A program made the position numbers and the translations under genes. A stretch of DNA of 64,000 nt, taken from positions 13,148,032 through 13,212,031 of the forward strand of contig NC_086256.1 in the NCBI RefSeq assembly GCF_021018805.1. Reading direction: 5' to 3'. The notes beneath the pieces are model-generated. The model was not told where the DNA came from and ran no database searches. It saw nothing but the letters and a program-made list of their open reading frames with translations. Position 1 is the first letter of the stretch. The number at the start of each line of letters is the position of its first letter. Source of the stretch: Prinia subflava (Eukaryota > Chordata > Aves > Passeriformes > Cisticolidae). Of the stretch, positions 12,715-26,700 are shown one piece after another.

Positions 12715-15700
12715 TAAGAATAAAATAGTGGTAAGAGTGTGACAGTAAATTATCTGTAAATCAGCTAAAGGCCTTTTTTTTCTGATGGATGTACATGTGT
12801 ATTTTACAAATGAATGTATTTATAGTCAAATGGCTCAATCATTTGCTTGCATGTTATCTTTTCTGATAGAAACTTTTATTATCTTTTTTTCTGGTAAGGC
12901 AATCCAGTTTTAGAGGCATATACAGTCATACAGAGAGTAATGTGCATTATTGTAATTGGTTGTAACTAATCCATACTTGTACCTTTCTAACTGGGATGAC
13001 AACTAGAGGGGCTTCTGTTTTTAAATTATGTAGGAATAATTCTTCCTATATGTGATTTAAGTTTTATAGCTGTAAGAAGCATTTGGATTAAAGACTATTT
13101 TGAGCATATAAGAACAGGCGGGAATCTACTTCAGCCTGAACTATCTCACGATACTCTACAACTATGAATTTTTTTGGAACAAAGGTCAAAGTTGAATTCA
13201 AGCTCTCTTAGCTACACAACACCAGCATTATGTTTCCTTGGAAGAAGAATATGGAAGGGATTTGGATTGGGTTTGGAGGAGAGTTTATTTTGCTTCAATT
13301 GAGCCTGCTGTGGAACAAACATTTGTTGCTTTTCATGCATGGCATGTCTACAGATATATTGAACAAAGGATTTTACAAATGTCCTTAGTTAATGTTTGAA
13401 TATTTGAATATTACATCAGAAAAACTGTGTCACACCATAGTTGATTTATCTGCCAGCTTAACAAAAAAAAAGATGCCAGTTGGTAGAATCAATAAAACTA
13501 AATAGGTGTCTCTGAGTAGTAGCTGAGCAGACAGAGGAAAGTGCTGTTAGCACACTCTTTTGAGATTGAAAAAAATTAGTAACTTACCCAATGTGGTGTC
13601 AAGATAAAGTTTTGGAATTAGACAGTGAGTATCCCCAGTGTCCCATTGAAACTTGGATCCTGAGCTGAATCTTTTACATTCTTTACATACTGAAAGAAAC
13701 AAAGACCATTAGAATGGCATACAGCAAAGGATTAAAATCACACAGATGTATTCAGTCTTATTACTTCTAACATGTTTTGCTAACATTAAATTTATAAAAA
13801 TATATTAAAGGAAATGGTTTTAGTGGTTGTTGCTTGGAGTAGATTAGGAATGAAAAAAAGATTTATCCACTGATAAAACAACAAGGAGCCAGTCAACTAG
13901 TTGCAGAAGATTCAAGGAAGAATCTTGAGGATTCTTCTGGAAATGTTTTCTGGTAGTCTTTTTCTCTCTGTAGTTCTTAAAGGGAGCTTTTATGGTTTTT
14001 TTCATTCTCACAATTCTTCTCTGTGTCTCTAAGATTTTCTTTTCCTTAAAGTCAGCTGGGAACATAATGTACTTGCCTGTTGTTCCTCCTATTTCCTTAC
14101 TTTGAAGATACTTCCTCTAAAATCTCCTTCAGGATTTCTTGAAGGATGAGATAGAGACACTAATATAGCTATCCTCCTTTTTTGGCCTTCCTGATGTTGA
14201 AGCACTGAGAATTGCTTATGCTCAAAGTCTGGTGCGTGTCCAGTGGCCATGTGTGATCATACCAGAAACAGAAGGAAAAAACAAGTTTGGATATGTTTAT
14301 AGAAACTGATTATCATCGCAGAGGAAAAGGACAATGATGCATTGAGCTATCTGAATGACTTGGCGTGGAGTCAATTTTTAATCTATTTTCTTGTGCTTTT
14401 AAAAGCATATTTGTCTTGTACTTCCCTTTCCCTCTTCATCCCTTTCATAAGCATCTTACATGCCCATGAGTGAAATGAATGGCTGATTCCTGCTTCCAGA
14501 GGTGCTTAAGGGAGCGGGAGCACAGGGGAACTGGAAATACATGGGACTTGTGACAGGCTGTGATAGCCAGGCTGAAGATGATAGCAGCAGTAAATTAGGA
14601 ATGCCTTCCCAGCAAACACAGCTGCTGTGGCCCTGCAGTGCCTCGATGAAGCTGGCTGTCCCACTGCTCGGTGAGGGGTTGATGGGGCAGTGCTGGAGCT
14701 CACTGGTCCCTGTCTGCAGCGGGGACAGACGGCGCCGTGCCCCGCTCCGGCGAGCCCCAGCTCCCGCCTGGGAGGAATGGGAAAGCCACTCTGTGTCTCT
14801 GCCCAGAATGCATGATCAGGCTCCATGTCAAAAAGGGCAACATTGGGCTCACAGCAATTATGGCAGAGGCATACTGGTTTCCTTGACAACCAGATTGAGG
14901 ATTCTTTGTGATTTATTATTTACCACTTCAAACTCTCATTCTCTGATTTAATTAGGGAGCAAGATTTCCATAAGTCCCCTCCCTTCCAAATTTGAATACC
15001 CCCATATTATTGCTATGACCAACTACACCTATCACACATTGATGTGGCTCTGAACCAGCTACAAATTAGGTCTGTATTTGGCGTTTGGAATTTTAGGCAG
15101 GTTGCTCAGAGAGCAGATAACTGAAATTCAGTGGCTGTTATGTTTGGGTAATCTGCATTTACTAGCAGGAATAGTAGACCTCCTAGCCTTCTCCCCCCAC
15201 CAAGGTTTTCAAGGCACTGCAACAAGTGATACTTTTCAATTGTCCTTAGAGCTATGGGAAAGATAAAGTATCTGCAAGTGTCAGTTTCCCTTGCTCGGGC
15301 AATTCACATTATTTTCTCCTTGAAGGCTTTATTAGCAATACATCAGCCATTGTTGTGTAAACAAAGAGTGGTTTTTGATACTTGGAAGCTTTTTACTACT
15401 ACCAGTTGGATAGCTATTTGAAAAGGAAAATATCTCCTAAATTGTGGCTACTACCGTTGGGCAGTACAACTAGTCTGTTCTTACTTCAGATCTATTTCAA
15501 ATATGTATTTTCAATATTTGTAAAGCGTTGACTGAATTGTGATCTTCAGTGTCCGCTCTAAATTCAGTTATTCAGAATAGAAGTCTGAACACAATAATAT
15601 AAATAATAGAGATTTTTTATTCAAATGTCATTGGCAAGTTTGTATCATTATACACCGAGATTGAAACTGGGTCCTCCAAAGGGCATTTTTTCTCAAAGTA

Positions 15701-17040
15701 CTTTCCTGGGTTGCATATTTTTTATTTCGTATTCAGCATGAGGAGTGTGCTGCATTTAATAAAATGAAATGAAGGTCACAGAAGATCACTGGTTTTCCCA
15801 TAATGTGTCCCAGTAGATGACTGGAAAAAAGGTAGTGTTTGAAATGCATTGAGGATCTTCTGTGCAGACTGTGTAGAAAACTTGTGTCATTTTTTAATTA
15901 TAGGGAGGAATTCTTGTTTGAATTGTGTTTATTTCCCTGCATACAGTCTTTCAGCTGTACCACTCCAGTTTTAATTTCAGAAGTGTGTACACGTTTTAGC
16001 ATCTCCACCTCAGGGAGTTCCTGGAGTCAGTCAATAGGTGTTGCTCTTCCTGTGGTGGGCTGAACGTGAAGCTCATTGAGTCAATAAAAAGACTTACAAT
16101 GACCCAAACACTCTTTGTGTCAAGTTCTGGCTCACTCATGCACCAGTGCCCCATTAGGCTGTTGAGGGAGGCTGGCTGCTGGGGGAAGATGCTTCTTTAA
16201 AATTGAGTCGTCTAATGAAGCTCATTAATGCATTTTTCATTAGAACAAGAATATTGAGTATCCAGGTTAAATTCTAAAGAATCTGTCCTGCACTCATTGA
16301 GGTTAATGACAAAGCTCCCAATGATATTAGTAACGCAGGATGAGAACTTAATTGAGGTAATTAAGATTCTGCTTACCTAAAATTCCCTATTATTTTCAAG
16401 TAGATAAAATATTACAAAATTGCTACTATGAAAAGTTATATAATGTTGGATCTCAACACATCCTTCAGATATGACAGCAATTCAGTGGGAGATAACACTA
16501 TTTCTGTATTTTGTATTTGATTCATAAAATGCCCTCGTAATCTTCTAGAGGCTTGTGTATGCAAAAACTGTTGGAGAAAACAGGGTTCTTTTTGGTTTGG
16601 AGCTCAAACATTGCCTTTGTTGTATATTTAAAGATAACGTGGGCCATCCCAGTAAGGATTTGGTGGTCAGATTCAGAGAAGGCACTGCAGTAGTACTATG
16701 GCATTGTCTAAGTCGCAGAGAATAGTTCAATTAAATGCAGCTCACTTTGCAGTACTGCAGATTTACTAAAATCACTGTTTGGACCAAAAGAAATGCTATT
16801 TGCTTACTGAGTAGAATAGATAGGAGTCTAAAGGGGAGGGAATCTAAAGCCTCAGTCATAAATGATTGTGTCAGGATGCCTAATTTAAATAGTTACCCTA
16901 ACACCTGCTCATTCCTGCCGCCTTCAGACACCCCTAACCTTCTCCTCCCCTCCTTGGCGTCCCCAGCAGATGAACAATTACACTGCCATAAGGGCTGCTT
17001 TGATCCTGCCCTGAGCTCGCTGTGGAGATCACCGTGACGG

Positions 17041-17514
17041 GCAGCGCTCAGCAGCGCAGGAGGCAGCAGCAGCGCGGGAGGCAGCCGTGCAGGCAGCAGT
17101 GCAGGAGGCAGCCGTGCAGGCAGCAGTGCAGGCAGCAGCGCAGGCGGCAGCAGTGCAGGAGGCAGCAGCAGTGCAGGCAGCAGTGCAGGCAGCAGCAGCA
17201 GCGCAGGCAGCAGTGCAGGCAGCAGCGCAGGCAGCAGTGCAGGCAGCAGCGCAGGCAGAAGTGCAGGCAGCAGCGCGGGAGGCAGCCGTGCAGGCAGCAG
17301 TGCAGGCAGCAGTGCAGGCAGCAGCAGCGCGGGAGGCAGCCGTGCAGGCAGCCGTGCAGGCAGCAGCAGCGCAGGCATCAGGGCAGGCAGCAGCAGCGCA
17401 GCCAGCAGCAGCACAGGCAGCAGCAATGCAGGCAGCAGCAGTGCAGGCAGCAGCAGCAGTGCAGGCAGCAGCAGTGCAGGCAGCAGCAGCAGTGCAGGCA
17501 GCCGTGCAGGCGGC
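17041..17514. repeat. GC-rich minisatellite, 12-base unit GCAGGCAGCAGT
   Basis: About 475 bases consist of imperfect copies of GCAGGCAGCAGT, with variants in which T becomes C, extra CAG triplets are inserted, or GCGGGAGGCAGCC units appear. The array lacks TA and TGA words, so most reading frames stay open and give Gln/Arg-, Ala/Val-, Leu/Pro- or Cys-rich translations; these are artefacts. The flank to about 17640 is also GC- and CpG-rich. CAG-rich strands can fold into hairpins, so length variation between individuals is likely. It lies in non-coding sequence 9.7 kb upstream of the lectin exon. Confidence 0.92.
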
Positions 17515-20500
17515 GCGGGGCGCTGGCTGCGGGCAGCGCAGGCACCCGCAGGGAGCTCCGGAGCTCTCTCCCTGCCTGTTTGTACACCTCAATAATGCAT
17601 CAGGGAGCGCGGCGCTTCCCTGGGAGAGCGTCGCTTTAGGTGGTGTAGGAGAAAGCGCAGCAATCCGATCTCCTGTACTTCACAGCTGTCTCCCGGGGTA
17701 CTTGCTTTAAATATGTGGGGAAAGGTTGTTTTAAAAAGAAAACTCTGACCCGGGACAGTGAAGCACCATGCAAATTAATTACTGAGGAAATTACCTTCCA
17801 CATCTGTAGTGATGTTGCAGCACTTCTATCTTGCTGGTTTTGAGTTTATATTTGAGCACCTGAGAGTGATTTTTTTTTTTTCCTGGATGCTTGCCTTCAT
17901 TATGGGATGTATTAAGATCAATGCAGATCTTTGGAAACAGTCTTTCAGCTATTAGATGTGTGTTTCTAAATTGCAGTAATCAGCAAATGCAAAGTTTGCT
18001 TTTTTGTGTTGTGCTACGGTGCCTGTTCATCCCTCTTGTTACTTTCTAATATAAATAGTATTAAATATGGAATTCTAGACGTGATTATAGAAAATTGCTT
18101 AGTTTCTGTCACTCAGTACTCTTTAGTACTCAGATATTTCATGGATCCTGATTTTTCATTTATTTCATCTGAACCTTCATTAGTTGGTTCTCTAAAAGCT
18201 GAGAGCATTCTTGCGATACACATTGTGAGGGTTGGTGAGAAAGGCACACAAATTCCAGGACTGAAAACCGGAATTCAAACTCAGCCCTGAATTTGAGTCC
18301 AGGTGGAATTTAATTATCCTGTCCCTTTATCTCCCTTGTCTCCCATGTTTGCAATGAGGCATACGGGTACGCAGTTCCTTTACAGGTGATTAACAGCAGT
18401 TTGGCAGGGTGGAAAAGGTGGCGTGTTTCCCTTATTTACTCTGGAAATGGTACCTGTGTTGCCATTCTTACTCCCTGCTGCCCAGAGAGCGTGTCAGAAC
18501 TGCATATATTCCTTAAGAGTTTTTTAATTAAAAATGAAATAGTTTTCCTTTCTTCATGCAATTTATTGTTCAGAGGATGCTCTTAAGTATGTATGTAGAA
18601 TTATTTCATGATTCACAGAATGTGCCAGAATCTTAAGTATATTGTAAAAACTGTGTGGTACACCCCTCTCCTCTCTATAATGGTATTTCAGAAATCCACA
18701 AATATTTCATAGAAGGTAAGGTCAGGCAGAAAGCCTTTCACTCTGACAGGTATTTTCCAAGATTGCATGCTACTCTTGTCTCATATCTATTTATGGGAAC
18801 ATTCAAAGTGACAGCACATTTACCTTAAAGTACATTCATCACATGGCTCTTCTTGTTTTCAAAGGGATGACTGTATATTTTGGTTTCATCTGCAGGATCC
18901 CTGCCTTTATGTTTCCAAGGGTTCTACTTCCTACCCCTGTGTTCTCTGAAATGTTTCTGAAGCTATACTTATGAGAAGGGGGTTGCTGTACTATTTGCAT
19001 GCTCATTAGCACTCTTTAAGCAGCTTGCCATCATTAAAATTAACCACATAACTTTTCCACTATAAATTATACTGTGACAATTGACTCCACCCCATAATTT
19101 GACTGAAACAAAAGAAAGTATATGAACTCTTGTATTGTTTCTTGATTCCATTTCTAACGTATATATAATTCTGTTTGTAAACAAGAAGATGCCCCATTTT
19201 TAAGTTTGCAGTTGTGATCTCAAATATTGCCACGTGGTAGCAATTGCACAATGATTAAATTTTTTTGTACTAGGGCTGTATTTGGTATTTGAACTCTGGC
19301 AACTGTAGAATAAAATCTTGTTTTAAATGAGCCAGAATTTTCAGGTATCTTAGTGAGATTAAATGTTCTACTTTGTTACACAGGTTAGGGTGTAGCCTGC
19401 TAAGAAGGCGATGTACGTAGGACACTGAGGGTTATTATTAGCACCCAGCATGTCACCTGCTGGGATGATTTGGCTTTCACCAATGGACATATTCCCAAGG
19501 AAATGATACATCTCTGCATGGCTTCTATCAGCCTCTGAGGTAAAACCTAAGGCTTTAGGTTTCTTAACGATGGGAAGAAAATAGTTCTTTTGTCAGCTGG
19601 CCTCTCTGAATGCTGATGATGGAAATTCCCCTCTCTTCCTCTTCCTCTGCCTCTCCTTAGCACATGGTTTCCAGTCAAAAAATGATTGCAGTAACTGGAA
19701 AAATAAGTTGTTGTCAAGATACACTTTTATAGAAAATAAAAGAATATTTATCTTTATTATGCTACCAGTATCCTGTGCAGAGGAAATAATTCAATGGGAA
19801 ATCCTGTTGACACAACATTTCTGACACATCAGCCTTTGTGTGTCTTAGCTCCCTTTTTAAGAGGTTGTTTCTGATTCAGAAGGTTCTTCCTGACAGGTGC
19901 TGTGCTCAGAGAGTTCACAGTAGGTAAACTGGAGATAACCTTCAGGGGGGAGGGTTTATAAGGACCATGGGACTTACTTGCCTTGGGAAATTTTGAAGAT
20001 GCAATGTATTTCATGGCAAGAAAGAAAAGGGTAGAGTGCTTTTTGTGAGCTGGCAGAGGATCAAGTGTGTGTGATGTGAAGGAAAAAAGGAAGGAGATTC
20101 TTGCAGCCTGAGAACAGACATCTGGCTGGCAAAAGAAAAGAAATATCATTGACAGATGAATACTGTTTTAAACTGGGATAATTTTAGATCAAGAGGGCAA
20201 AGTTTTGCTCTCATGCATACAGCTCCACGGAAAGGGCTGGGAAAGGTGCGTGCATATAAGAATAAAATGTGGTGCTAAGTGAGAACGGAAGAACACATAT
20301 TTTTACATTAGATATTTAGACTTTCATGTTTAGATCACATGGTTTCCATCTGCCGTGTGTGTAGGCACTGCTAAACCGCTGCCAGGAACCAGCCTCTGGT
20401 TTGGTGACTTTCATTAAAGGAATTAGTGGTTTCTCTCCAGTTTCAGTGTGGCTGGATTCAAAGTGCAGAAGCCCATTTTCACAGTTTAGCATTCATTAGC

Positions 20501-20727
20501 ACTCTAATGGCAGCCTCAGCAGGCAGGTGAAGGATTAAATGGGCATGGAGACCAAACTATCTCTTTTCCCCTAGTGGCGATTCCTTCAAAACAGGGTCGA
20601 GACGTACTGGGCTGATGTGGGGATGTGTGCAGGGCTGCTGCCTGCCTGCTCTTGTCCCAGGTGACTGCGGGACTGTGCTGCACAGGTCTGTCCGTGCAGC
20701 ACTCATCCCTGCCCTCTGCTCTCTCCT

Positions 20728-20757
20728 GCACACACACACTTCCCACACACACCCAAA
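20728..20757. repeat. CA-rich low-complexity tract
   Basis: Two short CA-dinucleotide runs are separated by TTCC. It is a simple-sequence tract inside a GC-richer patch. Confidence 0.6.
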
Positions 20758-23700
20758 CCCGAACACAATAAAAAAACCCCTTTAATTCTGCTGACTCAGA
20801 CAGACACATTCTTGGCCTTCTGAATGAGGGGTGAGAGCTGTTTGGGAGAATTTAAATGAGATCCTTGCCAGCAGTATACAGGAAGGATTGACGCTGTTAG
20901 ATTAAAAGGCTGAGATGCTGCTGCTCACTTTAGGTTTTGCTGAATCATTTACAAGGTGCAGAAAGTAGGTAAGCCCTGACTCTTTTTTTTGGCTGAAGAG
21001 AGCCTCTCAGGGTTATATTTGAGAATTGCATGGAGACTGAAAACATAGAAGGAAAATTGTAATAAGTTTCAGTGAACCTGGAAGGCAGGACCCATCCTGG
21101 TGTGAGTCAGAGGGTGTAACTCTGGCTCCTCTCCTGAATTTCATTAAGACATAGGTACTTTATGTTTATGTATACTGAATATTAAGCATGTAATTACAGA
21201 AAATTACATGCAGTTTTAATTTTGCTGCTCACCCTGCATCTTGAAAAACATTAAAACTTGTCAAAGATTTTTAAAATTTTAATTTTTTAAAATGCTAAAT
21301 CATGTTCAAATAAAATGTAAAAAATACTATAAAGAGCCTTCACTTCACTTCAGTTTTTAAATATTTCTAAAAGCTTTTATTAGTAGGAGTTCATATTTCC
21401 TTTTTGTAAGAGACAGGCTTCCAGGTTTTAGTTATATAATTGAAATATGAAATGTCTGAGAAGCAGAATTCTAGGAACCAATGTTAAAAATCTCCCCTCA
21501 CAGCTCATTTATTCAGTGAAGAAGTTGCCTGGCTTCAGTGGAATTTAAATGGTCAGGTCTGTTTCTTAGGACTCCGTGCCTCTTTCTTAGAGTTCAAATA
21601 ATGAGATACTTTCATGTACCTTGTTTTGAGATAATCCCATTTTTATGAATCAATTTTTAAAAAATGAGGTAGATGTCTCTTATTAGAAAATAGCTTTCCT
21701 TTTCTGAAAAATCTCTTTTCTCCCGATGTCCGCTCCATTCAGCGTCTTCATTGACAAGAAGGAGTATATACATAAAATGGTAGAGAATCCAGCTGTAGGA
21801 GGATATTTTTGAAACAATCACTTCCTGCCCAATTTGACCCTGCCTGAACAGTGGGGTTTTGTGTGCCGGGCTGCAGCACAGGCTGGCTGTGCACGGCTGC
21901 CGGGTTTCCCTGAAAGAGGAGCCGAGTGCTGTGAACTCCAGACCTCTGTGCACTCTCAGAAGCTCTTACTGTGCCAATGTAATCTTTTAATAGACATGCT
22001 TGCCAGAGTAACTTTTCCCTTCAAAGATAGAATGAGAAAGCACAGTTGTCATTTAAATTGCCTCTGTCTTTTGTAGTAGTTGGTAGCGTTCTGTTGACCA
22101 GGACTGGATAATTTAAAAGCTGTTTAACAAAATAACATGCTTGTCTGTGTGAAATATATACAGTGCAAAGAGACGGGGAGAAAAGTCTCCCTTGACAGAG
22201 TTCATGGGATTCTTTAGAAACTGCAGGATGCTGAGACTTGTCTGAGGAATTACAAAAGCTTTGAGGCACCCATGTTGAGCATTTGCATGATTTTCAGATG
22301 GCGAAGTGTGTTCAGCTGTCTTCGTGCACCCTCCCATGTGTGCCTGTATGCACTTCAGTGGAGAGGGAGAGGATTCTCAGCACAGTTTTCATTGGGCTTT
22401 GCATTTGTTAAACATGTATTATTGAAATGCTGCCCAGGACACATCACTTCATCTTGTGTAGAACTTAAATCACCATGTTGCATGATATGGTGAAATAAAA
22501 GAGATTGTGAAAGAGACAACTGTAAACATTCTGTTTGAAAAGATGTGCTCTTTTCAAAAGACCTTTCTGTTACAGCCAAATAACACAAGAAGCAATATTT
22601 CGTTGCCCACAGAGACATATATATTTATTTCTGCAGAGATTTGTTTTGGATTCTCAGTTCTTCCAGTATCTTCATTCTTTGAAATAATTTTATACTTCCA
22701 TGTTGACTTTCTCTGTGCTTTAAGTTTTAATCAAAGGTTCCTTGCTTCTGATGTCGAGTACTGATGTTAGCCTGTTTACATTCCACTGTTTTTCCTCTGT
22801 ATTTCATGAACATTCAAATGTGGTGGTGCCTTTCTGCTTTTATCTACCAAACTTAGCACACTCTCTTATTATTGACAGCTCAAAAGGATGGTATGCTAGT
22901 GGGCAGGCTGCTGTGAATTATTAACTTTTCTTTGCGCTTTGACAAATATAGGTTATCTTTGTAAAGACAAATAGTTTCTCTGAAGGAACCAAGACTGTGG
23001 AATGGTAAATAAGGTTTCGCAAATTTAAGTTAAAATTTTTTGGCCAAATTTGAATTTACCACATTTCTGAGCCATGATTCTGAGTTACAGTTCTTTTATA
23101 GGACTTGTACTTTTCATTTCATAGACTAAAGTATCAGGGGAGAGATTTTGATTGTGATTTTGTCTTTCAGTTTGTCTTTTTATATGGATTGATCAATAAA
23201 GCATTAAAGAATGTATATTGCCAGTAAACATCCCCTCTACCTTTTTTCCTTAGAAATGTGATTTCACAAAAGCAGTTTATTTGGTCCTTTCAATAAAGAG
23301 CCTGCACTTAACTAATTTGTGAGCAGATAAAATGTGCAGGAAACATATGTTTGCCAGGAAGTTTTTCTGTAATCAAAATGCTCAGCAGGACAGAAACAAT
23401 GGGTTTTTTTCCTCATTAGGTGTTAATCTTCTTCCATTAAAAAAATAAAAAATTAAAAATTGGCATACAGCACTGATTAATATACACAAGCATGAGTGAA
23501 TCAGAGGCAGCATATGTTGCATTAGGTAATAGTCGCTTATTTGAGTTAATGTTGAGGTTGTGCTGCAGGCCAGCCCAGGCACCAGAAAGGCCTTTGCAGT
23601 CAGGGAGCGTTCTGGGCGCAGACAGCAGGAGCGGTGTCAGCCAGGGCACCTTTGCCTTGGAGCAATCAGCAGGAAGAGGAGGAATGCTGATTTCAGCTGC

Positions 23701-26700
23701 CGGAGGACAGCCGAACAAAATAGGCTTGTTCGAGGTAGGGTAAGACAAGCAGCAGGTTTAAGGCTGGTTGAGAAAATTGGGAATACTCATGCGGAATTGC
23801 ATTGGAGATACAAAGTTTCATGTGACAACAGTAATTATTGACAGAGCCACATACTTAGGTCTAAAAAACTCTGGAATGATGTTGAAGCATTCAGATGCCG
23901 GTTGTTCACACTTCCATCCCGTGGCAGTGCATCTGTTTATCGGGAATTATCTCCTGAATGTAAATGAATTTCAGTCCTAAGTCATTGCACCTGTTGCCAA
24001 GAGGCATTTATTCCAATCACTTGCCTAAAGCGAAGGGAGTTATTGCTCGACGTTTTATAGCTCCAAAAAAAAAGCTGTCGTTTCAAAATCATTTGTTCAG
24101 AGAGGAGAAAATGGAGCAAAACAGTTCATTTTACCCTAAGCACTGCTATTTGGCAGTATTCACATTTGCACGGCACAAAGCTGCAATATTGATTTTTCGC
24201 TTACAGGGCCTCCCACAAGTTCTTTCTTCGATTGTCAGGATTGCAAGATGGATTGAATTACACTTTGCTTGTTGATACACTTATTTTTTCTTTGGTGATA
24301 GGAAAAAATTACAAATAAAGCTTCAGCATAAAGATCATAGCAGCTCTGCTAGTGGACTTTGAATTTATTTATTTTATTTAGTTAAAATTCTTTCTGCACC
24401 ACAGAGATTCCTCAGAGCAGCATTCCTACCTAACGCACGCTGCATTGTTTTGCTTTATTGCTTGCTGCTTTTGCAATGTAACACCTACATTGCAATCTCA
24501 GGTGTGTCCTCTGTTGCCTGCAAAGTGATCTAACCTTGCTCTAACATTTTTAATGTTTGTCCTAATACAGAACTTCTTGCGGATGCCTGCAGGGGGAAAA
24601 ACTGCAGGATAAAACACATTCGTAGTCATTACAGCAGTTGCCATAGATGATGAAGTAGGATTTGCAGGCTGCTGATTTCTCTGTAGCAAAACTGCAGAGG
24701 TCTTGTGTTTGAATTCAGAGTGTTTCCTAGCAGAAGTGGAGCCTGTGCTGCAGGATCCACAGGAAGGGTCAGTGCTGGTCACAGGGAGCTGTGTGTGGGT
24801 TTGTCAGCCCTGGCCCCATAACACGCCCCAATCCTGAGCTGCTGCTGCACACAAGCCAGTGACCTCAGCAGCTGTACCCCATACCCCTTCCCTCCTGTCC
24901 TGGTGCAAACACCTCTTTGGACAGCTGTAAGTGCTGTTCCCCTTCTTGCTGATGGAAATTCAGAAAGTTTGGGAGGGGTGGACTCCCCCAGCCAGGCCAT
25001 GGTGGTGCTGCAGGCCACGGAATCCCTGCGGAGTGCAGGAGATACAGGCACCATTGCTGCCAGCTGGAGGGATGAGCGTCCTGGGGATGGCATTGGATCT
25101 GACAGGAGCAGTAGGATGGCAGTGACTAGCAGCGTTATATTTGGTCCCACCATGGCTGTTGTGATGGTAATTAATCAAAGGAGTTGCTGTATTCACGTGT
25201 GGTGGGGACCCTGCCTGTAACCCTCCCTGTGCCCACTTCACGCCCTCACTGAGCTGTGAGTGACTTCTGTCTTCATTGTATTAATTTGCTGCATGGGAGG
25301 AACATGCAGGCTATTAACGTGATGGATTCGTGGTTTAGCTCTTTCCAGCTTTCAGCCCATGACACCTCAGCAAGCCTGTAATAGTAGTGTTTGTTATTGC
25401 TCATGGTATGTGCAGCTAAACTGAGGGCCGGGAGTGAATCTGAGCTGGAGCCTGATGCTTTCCACAGCACTGTGGCCCCTTCCTTTATTAACAAACACTG
25501 GAACACTCTGGCAGAGTTACAGTACTGGTTTCCTGTAGGATATGGTTCCACAAAACAAAAAGGCAGACCTGGGCTCTGGTCACTGGGCTCTGGCCAGCTG
25601 TTCTCCTTGAGGCTGGGCAAGTTCATGCCCAGTCAAAGATAAAGCCCTCAGGGGCCTCCTCAGGTGCCTGCAGGAGAGGGAGGTGAGGGTCAGACAGCCC
25701 CTGGCCCAAGTTTTCACAGGTTGTACAAAAGCTGCTGCAAGGGGGAGGCAGGGATATGCAGGTAGAGGAGGGCTGGATGGGAAGATGGTTCTGGCTGTCA
25801 GGGAGCCACATCCTCACGCTTGTGTGGTCATTATAAAAAACTTCTGCCATCCTAAGAGATAATCATCTGCATATAGCAGGAGTTTTAATCTACAGAATTC
25901 AGTAGAAAAAGTGATAGCCTCTGGTTCATGGGAAAATTTACTATCAAGGGGTTATCTAAAGCTGTTCTTGATTTTTTAGGTACTTGCTTCCTTGCTTCTT
26001 CCAATGCATCATCCTTTTAAAGAAAAGTTTATTTTCTTCACTTTCAAAGAACTACAGAGCTCCAGCTTTCCATACTTAGCAACTATTTCTCTTTGCTGTC
26101 ACAATTGGTCTCCAGCAGCCTGCAGAGAAATATTACTGGCCTTGTGTTACTGTATTATGAAGACATTTTTAAAAATTGGAAATTCTCCTGAAAACTTGTG
26201 ATTTACTATTTTAAACAAATAGGTTTTTAACACCGCTGTAATACCCAGCTTGTCTTTTAAAAGTCACACAATTGTATAAGAAACAGAAATACAGTTTAAT
26301 AACAATCCATCAGTAACTGTGTACAAGAAACTGTAGTATACAGATAGTTTTATTCTGATGTAATATATTCTTTTGCATTAAGAAATGTCTCTAAAAGACT
26401 AAACATCTGGATGAATAGCTGAACTTTGTTTTGGTTCTAAAGTATTTTATACTGCTTAATTGGAGAAGTTACTTATTTTTAGGAATCCCATAAAGCAAAA
26501 AAAAGTTAAAAATTTAAATTCTGTGAAAGGTATCATTTTTATGAGAGATGGGGAGATTTTATGCAGTACACATCTGTGATTTGTACTGATAATTTCTGTA
26601 TTTGTTTTAAAATCCTATCTATACATAGTTAAATTTATGTAAAAGGCACAGTCAGGAACACTGGAGTTCAACTAGCTGAAGTGTCAGCATGTACATTGGA

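Noticed and set aside
16893..17710. Long open frames on both strands giving Gln/Arg-, Ala/Val-, Leu/Pro- and Cys-rich proteins of up to about 200 residues
   Set aside because: All arise from the GCAGGCAGCAGT minisatellite, which lacks stop words in most frames; no family similarity or splice structure supports any of them.
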